Below the pieces are notes generated by a model. It had not been told where the DNA came from. It made no database searches and saw nothing but the letters and a program-made list of their open reading frames with translations. A DNA stretch of 15,059 bases from Avanaerovorax sp964442135 (GTDB lineage Bacteria > Bacillota > Clostridia > Peptostreptococcales > Anaerovoracaceae), in assembly GCA_964442135.1 (NCBI GenBank), contig CAYTYN010000036.1, positions 1 to 15,059 on the forward strand. Direction: 5' to 3'. The position numbers and the translations under genes are program-made. How positions within the stretch are numbered: the stretch's first letter is position 1; every line of letters begins with the position of its first letter. Below, piece by piece: positions 1-6,323 of this stretch.

Positions 1-52
1 TGGTTCCTATGTTGACATGGGGTTTGGTTCTTTCGAATTTTTGCTTTGCCAT
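1..52 (-). CDS. tuf: Elongation factor Tu, N-terminal fragment cut by the window edge
   Basis: Only the first 17 codons are inside the window. They read MAKQKFERTKPHVNIGT, the near-invariant N-terminus of bacterial EF-Tu just before the GHVDHGK P-loop. EF-Tu is the GTPase that carries aminoacyl-tRNA to the ribosomal A site. The ATG at 52-50 has a full AGGAGG at 66-61, eight bases upstream, which fits a very highly expressed gene. A promoter and structured leader lie just upstream (separate entries). tuf downstream of sigH is a familiar arrangement in Clostridia. The rest of the gene lies off the left edge, so completeness cannot be judged. Confidence 0.95.
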   Translation of the reverse strand, partial: MAKQKFERTKPHVNIGT

Positions 53-94
53 TTTATTTTCCTCCTAATACATAACGTTATTTTTTAGAAGTAT

Positions 95-123
95 GGATTC
101 GGGCGTCCCCAAATCCACTTGGG
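95..123 (-). promoter_or_regulatory. tuf 5' leader hairpin with an alternative fold
   Basis: In the tuf leader RNA the bases complementary to 116-95 form a nine-pair stem: GGAUU, a U-G wobble, then GGG, closed by a GACG tetraloop against CCC and AAUCC. The wobble pair exists only in the tuf-sense RNA; the other strand would have a C-A mismatch. Just upstream, CCCAA (123-119) can instead pair with UUGGG (112-108), which would break the first stem. No U-tract follows, so this is not a classical terminator. Any regulatory role is inference. Confidence 0.4.
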
Positions 124-144
124 TTCAGCTCAAACCTAGTGACT

Positions 145-174
145 ATTCTACCACAGTATTCCCCGTTTTGACAA
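145..174 (-). promoter_or_regulatory. Probable tuf promoter
   Basis: On the minus strand, TTGTCA (174-169) and TAGAAT (150-145) are separated by 18 bases, each one mismatch from the sigma-A consensus. Transcription would start near 138 and give a leader of about 85 nt before the tuf ATG. A second possible start is an extended -10, TGGTATAAT, at 320-312 with no good -35. This is read by eye only. Confidence 0.6.
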
Positions 175-193
175 GAGATTTGTACTCACAGGA

Positions 194-227
194 TTCCGCC
201 CTGTACCCCTTGTTTTCAGGGGCGGAA
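194..227. repeat. Strong GC-rich inverted repeat between tuf and hxlR
   Basis: TTCCGCCCTG (194-203) pairs with CAGGGGCGGAA (217-227), with one bulged G and a loop of about 13 bases. On the plus strand it is followed by ACTCTTTTT, so it resembles a rightward intrinsic terminator, but no rightward gene lies before it in the window. It sits upstream of the nearer tuf promoter and about 190 bases before hxlR. It could block antisense transcription or be part of a longer tuf leader if the distal start near 312 is used. Function unknown. Confidence 0.45.
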
Positions 228-348
228 ACTCTTTTTCCCATGGGGTAATATCCGTTTCTCATTCGGCCTCGAAAGCAAGGACTGTTGACTTCAGGTTATT
301 TACAGATTAAAATTATACCAGTATCTGAAGCAGAAACGTGTACATGCA

Positions 349-377
349 TTGAGGTGTGATACTAGTCTGACTTTATA
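349..377 (+). promoter_or_regulatory. Possible hxlR promoter (weak)
   Basis: TTGAGG (349-354) and TTTATA (372-377) are 17 bases apart, upstream of the hxlR start at 417. The match to consensus is moderate. The alternative -10 TATACT (376-381) is better, but is 21 bases from this -35. The palindrome at 378-392 overlaps or directly abuts either choice. Confidence 0.35.
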
Positions 378-392
378 TACTTACCTTAAGTA
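378..392. promoter_or_regulatory. Candidate HxlR-type operator
   Basis: TACTTA (378-383), a CCT spacer, then TAAGTA (387-392) form a perfect 6-3-6 palindrome, 24 bases before the hxlR ATG and at the presumed promoter. HxlR/DUF24 regulators are known to bind palindromes of the TACTT...AAGTA type, often in their own promoters, so autoregulation is the simplest reading. The site is visible; its use by this protein is inference. Confidence 0.55.
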
Positions 393-416
393 AAGTGTTG
401 AATTGGAGATTTTTAG

Positions 417-752
417 ATGAGTAATGAATGTATCAAAGACGCTAATCTGGAGGAAACCGGTTTCAGCTACACCATGTCCCTCATACAGGGCAAGTACAAG
501 ATGTTCATACTTTACGCCCTTATGGACTTCAAAGTGGTTCGCTTCAACGAACTGAAGAAATATATAAAAACTATCTCGTACAAAACTTTGAGCAGTACGC
601 TGAAGGAGCTGGAGACGGACGGCCTTGTTCACAGAGAAGAATACCCTCAGATTCCGCCAAAAGTGGAATACAGCCTGACAGAGCGGGGAAAATCTCTCCT
701 TCCCATACTGGACAGCATGTGCGAATGGGGCGAAAAAAACAGAATCAGGTGA
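417..752 (+). CDS. HxlR-family (DUF24) winged-helix transcriptional regulator
   Basis: This 111-residue protein is the normal size for an HxlR/DUF24 regulator, a dimeric DNA-binding repressor or activator of the MarR-like winged-helix type. Residues about 20-105 carry the family signatures: SLIQGKYK (the LIGGKW position), VRFNELKKYI, then TISYKTLSSTLKELETDGLV as the recognition helix region, and PPKVEYSLTERGKSLLPIL leading to the C-terminal dimer helix with MCEWGEKN. The ATG at 417 has GGAG at 405-408. Cys5 is the only cysteine near the N-terminus. Some relatives such as YodB sense electrophiles through an N-terminal cysteine, but here it lies much farther from the GKYK motif, so redox sensing is uncertain. 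The gene stands alone, head to head with tuf and tail to tail with tRNA-Thr, so its targets cannot be guessed from neighbours. Confidence 0.9.
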   Translation: MSNECIKDANLEETGFSYTMSLIQGKYKMFILYALMDFKVVRFNELKKYIKTISYKTLSSTLKELETDGLVHREEYPQIPPKVEYSLTERGKSLLPILDSMCEWGEKNRIR

Positions 753-810
753 TTTCCGCGTCAGATCAGCTGCCGGTAAGGTAAAATGTATGCCGCTCCT
801 GAAACGCAGC

Positions 811-853
811 AAAAACCGCAAATCCGCCGTTTTCAGCGGATCTGCGGTTTTTT
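811..853. terminator. Bidirectional terminator shared by hxlR and tRNA-Thr
   Basis: AAAAACCGCA-ATCCGC and GCGGAT-TGCGGTTTTTT form a long GC-rich stem with a loop around CGTTTTCA. It is flanked by A-tract on the left and T-tract on the right, so it works from either strand. It lies 58 bases after the hxlR stop and directly beyond the 3' end of the leftward tRNA gene. Confidence 0.85.
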
Positions 854-856
854 AAA

Positions 857-933
857 TGGAGCTGTTGAGCAGACTCGAACTGCCGAACCTCTTCCTTACC
901 AAGGAAGTGCTCTACCTACTGAGCTACAACAGC
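857..933 (-). tRNA. tRNA-Thr (anticodon GGU)
   Basis: Read on the minus strand from 933, the sequence folds as a complete cloverleaf. It has acceptor GCTGTTG/CAACAGC, D-arm GCTC...GAGC, anticodon stem CTTCC/GGAAG with loop TTGGTAA and so anticodon GGT, and T-arm GGCAG/CTGCT with loop TTCGAGT. The discriminator is T (position 860) and CCA is encoded (859-857). The GGU anticodon reads ACC and ACU threonine codons. It has its own consensus promoter and terminator, so it is probably transcribed independently of sigH and tuf. Confidence 0.95.
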
Positions 934-952
934 ATACGGAGTTAACGGACTC

Positions 953-981
953 ATTATACGAAATCAGTTCAATCATGTCAA
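953..981 (-). promoter_or_regulatory. Consensus sigma-A promoter for tRNA-Thr
   Basis: On the minus strand a perfect TTGACA (981-976) and a perfect TATAAT (958-953) are separated by exactly 17 bases. Initiation would fall around 946, about 13 bases before the mature tRNA 5' end. This is the strongest-looking promoter in the window, as expected for a stable RNA gene. It lies in the short gap just after the sigH stop. Confidence 0.9.
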
Positions 982-1010
982 CCGGTAATATTTTACAGGC
1001 CAAATGCCGG

Positions 1011-1625
1011 CTACATTTCCAGGTAGCTCATGACTTTTTTCTTCACCCTCTGCAAAGCGTTATCCACGGCTTTAGGGGTTTTGTTCAGTTCCTCCGCAAT
1101 CTCCACATAGGTCTTCCCCTTAAGGGTCTCGTTCCATACCATTTTTTCCATAGGGCTGAAGATATTCTCCCCGTTAGCCTTAAGATAGGACACCACTTCC
1201 CGCATAAGTGTCATAGCCTCAGGATCAGTATCCTCCCCCGAAGGCATATACTCGGAAAGACTCCTGCTCTTAACTCCGTCCCCGTCCGTATTTCTGTCAT
1301 CTATTGACAGTGATTCGTTGAGGATTTTATGCTTCTGGCGGTTAGCGGCTTTTATAGCCGTAACTATCTGCCTGTTGATGCAAAGCTCGGCAAAAGTGCG
1401 AAATCCGGCATCTCTGTCAGGATTAAAATCTCTTATGGCATTGAAAATGCCTATCATTCCCTCCTGTATAACGTCGTCCGGATCTCCCCCCGCGATGAAA
1501 TAAATGTGGGATTTAGTCTTAGCCAAGGTTCTGTATTTATTTATCAGATATTCTGACGCGGCTTCATCGCCGCCCTGAGCCATGAGGACTACGTCCTCCT
1601 CAGTAAAAACGTTATAATCTGTCAT
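1011..1625 (-). CDS. sigH: RNA polymerase sigma factor SigH (Spo0H-like)
   Basis: This sigma-70 family protein directs RNA polymerase to transition-state and early sporulation promoters in Bacillota. From the ATG at 1625 it has 204 residues. Region 2 is clear around residues 24-100 (EYLINKYRTLAKTKS, DVIQEGMIGIFNAIRDFNP, FAELCINRQIVTAIKAANRQ). Region 4 is at about 156-204, with helix-turn-helix YVEIAEELNKTPKAVDNALQ and a final RVKKKVMSYLEM. This matches SigH rather than the ECF sigma factors. The start is uncertain: the ATGs at 1631 and 1625 both follow GAGAGA-type sites and overlap the rlmB end, while a longer TTG start at 1667 lacks a good site. It is the last gene of the run. B. subtilis has rae1/yacP between rlmB and sigH; here the two overlap directly, so rae1 is absent. 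Its presence suggests, but does not prove, a spore-forming lineage. Confidence 0.92.
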   Translation of the reverse strand: MTDYNVFTEEDVVLMAQGGDEAASEYLINKYRTLAKTKSHIYFIAGGDPDDVIQEGMIGIFNAIRDFNPDRDAGFRTFAELCINRQIVTAIKAANRQKHKILNESLSIDDRNTDGDGVKSRSLSEYMPSGEDTDPEAMTLMREVVSYLKANGENIFSPMEKMVWNETLKGKTYVEIAEELNKTPKAVDNALQRVKKKVMSYLEM

Positions 1626-2481
1626 TTGCATGTCTCTCGTCTCTCTGCCGTCTGACTTCATACGCAATTATCGCCGCCGCGTTAGAGGCGTTAAGGGAGT
1701 TTATCTGTCCGCAAAGCCGCATGGAAACCACGAAATCGCATTTTTCCCTTACGAGCCTGCTGACTCCCGAACCTTCCCCACCTATGACTACAGCAAGCTT
1801 TCCCGTAAGATCATGCCTGTAGTAGGGAGTGCCTCCCATATCGCAGGCGCCTATCCAAAAGCCTTCCTCCTTCAGCCTGTCTATGGTCTGAGCTATATTG
1901 GTCACCTTAACGCAAGGCATGTACTCTATGGCTCCCGCAGACGTCTTTGCCACAGTTTCAGTGAGAGCGCAGGAACGCCGCTTCGGAATCACTACTCCGT
2001 GAGCGCCGGCGCACTCTGCCGACCTTATTATAGCTCCCAGATTATGAGGATCCTCTATGCCGTCCAGTATGATGACAAAAGGGTCTTCTCCCGAGCTTTC
2101 CGCCTTCTCCGTTATGTCATCGAAGCTTCCGTAAGCATATGGGCTGATCACTGCGGCAACCCCCTGATGGGGAATCCCCGATCCCATTTTGTCCAAGGCC
2201 TCCCTGCTCAATTCCATGACCGGCACACCTCTATCCTTAGCCAGCCGGATTACTCTTCCCGGGGAGGCTCCCGCGTCCCTCTGCACGTAAAGCTTCTCTA
2301 CCGTCCGGCCGCTTCTTAAAGCCTCAGTTACCGGATTTCTCCCCACTACTACGTTTTTCTCTCCGGCTTCCGCTTCCGTATTCCGTCTCCCATCCCCGCC
2401 GGTCTTCCGCCTGCGGCCATATGGCTTTTGGCTGTAAGGCTTTTGACCCGGTCTTGACGGTTCCTTCCTTCCTGACTCCAT
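1612..2481 (-). CDS. rlmB: 23S rRNA (guanosine-2'-O-)-methyltransferase, TrmH/SpoU family (RlmB)
   Basis: SPOUT-class RNA ribose methyltransferase that uses S-adenosylmethionine. RlmB orthologues modify G2251 in the peptidyl-transferase region of 23S rRNA; the exact target here is inferred from family and locus. It has 289 residues. Residues 1-40 are a basic, low-complexity extension (many R, K, G, P), probably disordered. A substrate-binding domain with VVVGRNPVTEAL begins near residue 44. The three SpoU motifs are DGIEDPHNLGAIIRSAECAG (140-159, with Asn147 and Arg153), IGGEGSG (233-239, Glu236) and INSLNASNAAAI (260-271), which form the knot. The ATG at 2481 comes three bases after the folA stop, with AGGAGA about 12 bases upstream inside the folA tail. 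The end overlaps the sigH start, suggesting translational coupling. Confidence 0.93.
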   Translation of the reverse strand: MESGRKEPSRPGQKPYSQKPYGRRRKTGGDGRRNTEAEAGEKNVVVGRNPVTEALRSGRTVEKLYVQRDAGASPGRVIRLAKDRGVPVMELSREALDKMGSGIPHQGVAAVISPYAYGSFDDITEKAESSGEDPFVIILDGIEDPHNLGAIIRSAECAGAHGVVIPKRRSCALTETVAKTSAGAIEYMPCVKVTNIAQTIDRLKEEGFWIGACDMGGTPYYRHDLTGKLAVVIGGEGSGVSRLVREKCDFVVSMRLCGQINSLNASNAAAIIAYEVRRQRDERHANDRL

Positions 2482-2484
2482 GTT

Positions 2485-2979
2485 CTAAGCTCTTCTCCTC
2501 GTATACTTGAAAAAACGGTATCTGACGCCGTTTTCTTCCCTCATGCCGCTTACCGCCTCGCAGGTAAAGTCCGGATCCTCATCCAGATTGGGAAAAAATC
2601 GGTCAGCGGGAAATTTAGCGTATATCTTCGTAATATAACAAACGGTGCACATGGGAAGAAGCTCTCTGTAGACCCTTTCCCCGCCTATTACCATGACCTG
2701 CTCCGGATCCTCGCCCGAGATCAGCTTAAGCAGCCGGTCGATGGTCGGAACCGCCGTGGCGTTTTCCGCCTGATAATTTTCATCTGTGGTGAGAACGTAG
2801 TTAGTCCTTCCCGGAAGACCTTTCTTCCCGGGCAGGCTTTCTAAGGTGGTCCTGCCCATGATAAGAGTCTTTCCCATGGTTCGCTCTTTGAAATACTTTA
2901 AGTCGCCGGGGATGTGGCAGAGAAGTCCTCCGTCCTTTCCTATGGCCCAGTTTTCGTCTGCTGCAAGTATGAGCTCCAT
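2485..2979 (-). CDS. folA: Dihydrofolate reductase
   Basis: NADPH-dependent reduction of dihydrofolate to tetrahydrofolate, needed to recycle the dihydrofolate made by ThyA next door. It has 164 residues, normal for chromosomal DHFR. Motifs are ENWAIGKDGGLL (9-20), the substrate acid Asp26 in HIPGDLKYFK, GKTLIMGRTTLESLP (36-50), RTNYVLT (58-64) and the NADPH-binding VMVIGGERVY (95-104). The tryptophan usual in the LPW motif is Cys21 here (LLCHIP), a position that also varies in other clostridial enzymes. The ATG at 2979 has AGGAGG four bases upstream, so a longer open frame reaching into thyA is not the real start. thyA ends eight bases before it, which makes a thyA-folA pair. It is the classical target of trimethoprim; nothing here shows resistance. 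Confidence 0.93.
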   Translation of the reverse strand: MELILAADENWAIGKDGGLLCHIPGDLKYFKERTMGKTLIMGRTTLESLPGKKGLPGRTNYVLTTDENYQAENATAVPTIDRLLKLISGEDPEQVMVIGGERVYRELLPMCTVCYITKIYAKFPADRFFPNLDEDPDFTCEAVSGMREENGVRYRFFKYTRRRA

Positions 2980-2987
2980 CCTTCCTC

Positions 2988-3818
2988 CTATATGGCTATG
3001 GGTATGTTCTTTATCTGAGGGCCACACTCATAACCTTCTATGGTTATATGGTCCGTGGTAAAATCATAAAAATCCTTTATCTCCGGGTTTAAAGCGAACC
3101 TTGGAGCGGGATGCTCCTCACGGCTCAAAAGCTCCTCTATGGCCGGAATGTGTCTGTCGTAGATGTGAGCGTCCGCTATGACGTGAACCAGCTCTCCCGG
3201 CTTAAAGCCGCAGACCTGAGCCATCATGTGAACCAGAACGGAATATTGCACCACATTCCAGTTATTGGCTGCCAAAACGTCCTGTGACCTCTGGTTCAAT
3301 ATGGCGTTTAACCTGTTTCCCGTGACGTTGAAGGTCACGCTGTAGGCGCAGGGCTCCAGGTTCATCTCGGAAAGGTCGTCAAAATTATATATATTGGTGA
3401 GTATTCTTCTGGAATAAGGAGTATTCTTAAGCTGCCAGATCACGTTGTCCACCTGATCCATGACCCCTTGATGGAATTTATATTTCTTTCCCATCTGATA
3501 TCCGTAGGCTTTACCGATGGAGCCGTCTTCGTCGGCCCACTCGTCCCATATGTGACCGTTCAGTTCCCGAATATTATTGGATTTCCTCTGCCATATCCAC
3601 AAAAGCTCATCTACAGCCGTTTTAACCGCGGTTCTTCTCAGGGTAAGAGCCGGAAACTCCTCGGAGAGGTCGTACCGGTTCACTACACCGAAAAGCTTGA
3701 TCGTGTGGGCGGCAGTGCCGTCCTCCCATCTGGCCCTGACCTGCTGTCCCTCGCTGGAATAGCCGTGCTCAAGGATGTTCCTGCACATCTCCTTGAATAT
3801 TACGTCAGCCTTGCTCAT
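2988..3818 (-). CDS. thyA: Thymidylate synthase ThyA
   Basis: Converts dUMP and methylene-tetrahydrofolate to dTMP and dihydrofolate. It has 276 residues, close to the B. subtilis/phage phi3T type rather than the E. coli type. Catalytic landmarks are present: Glu71 (ELLWIW), the YSRR arginines (137-138), nucleophile Cys157 (LEPCAYS), Arg177 and Asp180 in RSQD, Asn188 (NNWNVVQY), and His218 and Tyr220 in DAHIYDRH. The usual PCH after the nucleophile is PCA, and RSCD is RSQD. These are substitutions seen in the phi3T-like branch and not signs of inactivity. The ATG overlaps the mrnC stop by four bases (ATGA), with AAGGA seven bases upstream. It is followed directly by folA, which regenerates its folate product. 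Many Clostridia carry the unrelated flavin-dependent ThyX at this position. Confidence 0.94.
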   Translation of the reverse strand: MSKADVIFKEMCRNILEHGYSSEGQQVRARWEDGTAAHTIKLFGVVNRYDLSEEFPALTLRRTAVKTAVDELLWIWQRKSNNIRELNGHIWDEWADEDGSIGKAYGYQMGKKYKFHQGVMDQVDNVIWQLKNTPYSRRILTNIYNFDDLSEMNLEPCAYSVTFNVTGNRLNAILNQRSQDVLAANNWNVVQYSVLVHMMAQVCGFKPGELVHVIADAHIYDRHIPAIEELLSREEHPAPRFALNPEIKDFYDFTTDHITIEGYECGPQIKNIPIAI

Positions 3819-4219
3819 TTTTCAGTCCTTTCCCGAAGACCTTCTATGATCTCCGCCGCTCTTCCCATTATTTCCTTCCCCCTCCTTAGTTCTCCCGTCA
3901 CGTAGAGGTATCCGATAAGGGCTTCAAAGGCGGTAGCCAATTTATATTCCATGGGACCGGCTCCCCTGGCTTTGGATTTCGTCCGGCGGTTTCTGGCTCT
4001 GCGCACCAGCTCCTCCTCCTCTGCCGTAAGAAAGCCTTCACCTGCAAGGCGCTTTACCGCTTCCGCCTGAGCATCCGCCCTAACGTATTTTACAGTCTCC
4101 CTGTGGAGTCTGTCGGCATTCTGTCCGTATTGAGAGAGGACGCGGTCCCTTATGAAAACCTCATAAACCGCGTCCCCTATGAATGCCAATGCCGTAGTGT
4201 TTACACTGGTTTCTGTCAT
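3815..4219 (-). CDS. mrnC: Mini-ribonuclease III
   Basis: Mini-RNase III is a dimeric, Mg-dependent endonuclease made only of an RNase III catalytic domain with no double-stranded-RNA-binding domain. In B. subtilis it matures the ends of 23S rRNA. This protein has 134 residues. It shows the conserved ALAFIGDAVYEVFIR block with acidic Asp16 and Glu20, the basic stretch ARNRRTKSKA, and the second acidic block ATAFEALIGYLYVTG. The ATG is one base before the cysS stop triplet and the end overlaps thyA by four bases, so it is embedded in the operon. cysS-mrnC adjacency is widely conserved in Bacillota and supports the call. Confidence 0.94.
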   Translation of the reverse strand: MTETSVNTTALAFIGDAVYEVFIRDRVLSQYGQNADRLHRETVKYVRADAQAEAVKRLAGEGFLTAEEEELVRRARNRRTKSKARGAGPMEYKLATAFEALIGYLYVTGELRRGKEIMGRAAEIIEGLRERTEK

Positions 4220-4220
4220 G

Positions 4221-5624
4221 CTATTCTCTTACGATCTGCACTCCCTGCGGAGTATCCTTAAGGGTGATGCCCTGAGCCTTGAGCATATCTCTTATCCGGT
4301 CGGCTCTGGCGAAATCCCTATTCTTTCTGGCTTCCTGTCTTTCCTCTATGAGCTTTAATATCTCAGCGTCGACGTCTTCCCCCTCGTCCTTCTGGAGAAG
4401 ACCCAGAACGTCCGCCAGCTCCTGAAGCCTTCCCAGAGCTTCACCGGCAAACTCCTTAGTTCCGCGGCCGTCCTTTACGGCTGTATTGGCTGCCGTCACC
4501 ATCTCGAATATGGCGCTGATAGCGTCGGCCGTATTGAGATCGTCATCCATGGCCTCTATGAACTTGTCCCGACAGCCTGACATCTCCCGAAGAGCTGCTT
4601 TCTCCTCCTCTGTCATAGAGCCCTCCGCTCCTGCGCCGTTAATGTGGAGAAGGTTTTCCTTGCAGTTTTCCATGCGGGCAAGGCCGTTCTTAGACTGCTC
4701 CATGAGAGCATCGCTGAAATTGATGGGCCCTCTGTAGTGTCCGGAGAGGAGTAGGAATCTTATCACCTCTCCGTCGTATTCCTTCCTTATGTCCCTTACG
4801 GTGAAGAAGTTGCCCTTGGACTTAGACATCTTCTCGTTATCCACCGTAATGTATCCGTTGTGCATCCAGTATCGGGCAAAGGGCGCGCCGTTGCAGCACT
4901 CGGACTGAGCTATTTCGTTTTCATGGTGAGGGAACTGAAGGTCCTCACCTCCGGCGTGGATGTCGATAGTATTTCCCAGGTGTTTTTTAGCCATGGTAGA
5001 GCACTCTATGTGCCATCCCGGCCTTCCCATTCCCCAAGGCGACTCCCATGCGATCTCGTCGTCGGTCTTTCTCGCCTTCCAAAGGGCGAAGTCCAGCGGA
5101 TCCTCCTTTACCTCGCCTACGGCTATCCTGGCCCCCGCCTCCAGATCGTCTATGTTCTGGCCGGAAAGCTTTCCGTACCGGGAGAACTTCCTCGTGGAGA
5201 AGTACACATCACCGTCAGCCTCATAGGCATAACCCTTGTCCATAAGAGCCTTTACAAAGTCTATTATCTCCGGTATGTGTTCCGAAACCTTAGGGTGAAC
5301 GTCCGCCCTCTTCACGTTGAGAGCGTCGGCGTCCTCGAAATATTCCTTTATGAAGCGCTCAGAAATCTCGGTTGCCGTCTTTCCCTCTTCCCGAGCCTTG
5401 TTTATGATCTTATCATCTACATCGGTAAAGTTCTGAACGAATTTTACGTCGTATCCTCTGTACTTCAGATAGCTCCTCAGAGTATCGAACACTACCATCG
5501 GACGGGCGTTTCCGATGTGGATGAAATTGTATACAGTAGGGCCACAGGCGTATATCAGCGCCTTTCCCTCGTTAAGAGGAATGAACTCCTCCTTTTTCCT
5601 CGTCAGAGTGTTATATATCTTCAC
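4221..5624 (-). CDS. cysS: Cysteinyl-tRNA synthetase
   Basis: Class I aminoacyl-tRNA synthetase that charges tRNA-Cys. It has 467 residues, the usual length. The HIGH-type motif is HIGN (36-39) and KMSKS is at 265-269. The zinc that selects cysteine is bound by Cys27, Cys208, a histidine of the FPHHENE block (233-234) and Glu237, all present. WHIECSTMA and GGEDLQFPHHE are family hallmarks. The C-terminal 120 residues form the anticodon-binding and tail region, ending IRDMLKAQGITLKDTPQGVQ. The start is GTG at 5624, supported by AGGAGG nine bases upstream inside the end of cysE; the genes overlap by 14 bases. Pairing with cysE links cysteine supply to its use, as in B. subtilis. No T-box leader is seen before it. 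Confidence 0.96.
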   Translation of the reverse strand: MKIYNTLTRKKEEFIPLNEGKALIYACGPTVYNFIHIGNARPMVVFDTLRSYLKYRGYDVKFVQNFTDVDDKIINKAREEGKTATEISERFIKEYFEDADALNVKRADVHPKVSEHIPEIIDFVKALMDKGYAYEADGDVYFSTRKFSRYGKLSGQNIDDLEAGARIAVGEVKEDPLDFALWKARKTDDEIAWESPWGMGRPGWHIECSTMAKKHLGNTIDIHAGGEDLQFPHHENEIAQSECCNGAPFARYWMHNGYITVDNEKMSKSKGNFFTVRDIRKEYDGEVIRFLLLSGHYRGPINFSDALMEQSKNGLARMENCKENLLHINGAGAEGSMTEEEKAALREMSGCRDKFIEAMDDDLNTADAISAIFEMVTAANTAVKDGRGTKEFAGEALGRLQELADVLGLLQKDEGEDVDAEILKLIEERQEARKNRDFARADRIRDMLKAQGITLKDTPQGVQIVRE

Positions 5625-6306
5625 TTATATCAGCCTCCTTCACCGGGGCATTTTCCGGCTGTCTCTTCGCCCCTGACTTTTCTTCAAGCTTTCTCTCCAG
5701 TATCTTAATACGCCTCCGCAGCGATTCCAGCTCTACGGCCACAGGATCCGGCAGATTTACCTGGTTCAGATCGCCGGTGCTCTCACCGTACCTGCGCACC
5801 ACTCTGCCCGGAACGCCTACCACAGTGCAGCCCGGCGGCACCTCCTTCAGAACTATGGAACCGGCGCCGATCTTCACGTCGTCGCCTACCTTAAACGGTC
5901 CCAGGACTTTGGCTCCCGAGCTTACGATGACTCTGTTGCCTATGGTAGGGTGACGTTTTCCCGTGTCCTTGCCGGTGCCTCCCAGAGTCACTCCCTGGTA
6001 CAGGGTCACATCGTCTCCTATCTCCGTCGTCTCCCCTATAACCACTCCCATCCCATGGTCTATGAAAAGTCTTCTGCCTATGACCGCCCCCGGATGTACC
6101 TCTATTCCCGTAAACCACCTTGCCATCTGGGAAATTATCCTGGCTATAAGCTTCAGCTTATGCCTGTAAAGCCAGTGTGCCGGTTTATGAAAAATCAAAG
6201 ACCACACGCCCGGATAACACAGCAGGACTTCCAGACTGTTCCTCGCCGCAGGGTCTCTATGGAGAACCGTGTGGATATCCTCGCGTATGTCTCTGAAAAA
6301 TGCCAT
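5611..6306 (-). CDS. cysE: Serine O-acetyltransferase
   Basis: Transfers acetyl from acetyl-CoA to L-serine, the first step of cysteine biosynthesis. It has 231 residues, the shorter Bacillota form. A helical N-terminal part (FFRDIREDIHTVL...) is followed by a left-handed beta-helix of hexapeptide repeats from about 68 to 175 (IEVHPGAVIG, IGETTEIGDDVTLYQGVTLG, VIVSSGAKVLG). The active-site region has DHGMGVVIGET and GKRHPTIGN with their catalytic histidines. The last 50 residues hold a charged segment (VELESLRRRIKILERKLEEK), predicted coiled coil, then a disordered tail. This tail is longer than the short peptide usual for cysteine synthase binding. The ATG at 6306 follows the cyclophilin stop by 17 bases, with AAAGG upstream. 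The partner synthase gene (cysK) is not in the window. Confidence 0.95.
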   Translation of the reverse strand: MAFFRDIREDIHTVLHRDPAARNSLEVLLCYPGVWSLIFHKPAHWLYRHKLKLIARIISQMARWFTGIEVHPGAVIGRRLFIDHGMGVVIGETTEIGDDVTLYQGVTLGGTGKDTGKRHPTIGNRVIVSSGAKVLGPFKVGDDVKIGAGSIVLKEVPPGCTVVGVPGRVVRRYGESTGDLNQVNLPDPVAVELESLRRRIKILERKLEEKSGAKRQPENAPVKEADISEDI

Positions 6307-6323
6307 TTTATCTTACCTTTCTT

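Noticed and set aside
381..821. 146-codon minus-strand open frame overlapping hxlR.
   Set aside because: The plus-strand HxlR protein is clearly recognisable and has a ribosome binding site and operator. The antisense frame also runs through the terminator.
953..1010. Terminator directly after sigH.
   Set aside because: Only short imperfect GC pairing around GCCGGC and no T-tract were found. Transcripts may run on into the tRNA and stop at 811-853.
1630..2319. 229-codon open frame on the plus strand antisense to rlmB.
   Set aside because: Opposite a gene with all SpoU motifs intact; the translation resembles no known protein.
4860..5708. 282-codon open frame on the plus strand antisense to cysS and cysE.
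   Set aside because: It has no family resemblance and no ribosome binding site, and lies entirely opposite strongly conserved genes. It is a codon-usage shadow.
6307..6323. Possible T-box or other cysteine-sensing leader before cysE/cysS.
   Set aside because: Only 17 bases separate cysE from the cyclophilin gene, and cysS overlaps cysE. There is no room for a T-box, and none is seen in the 6801-6917 gap.
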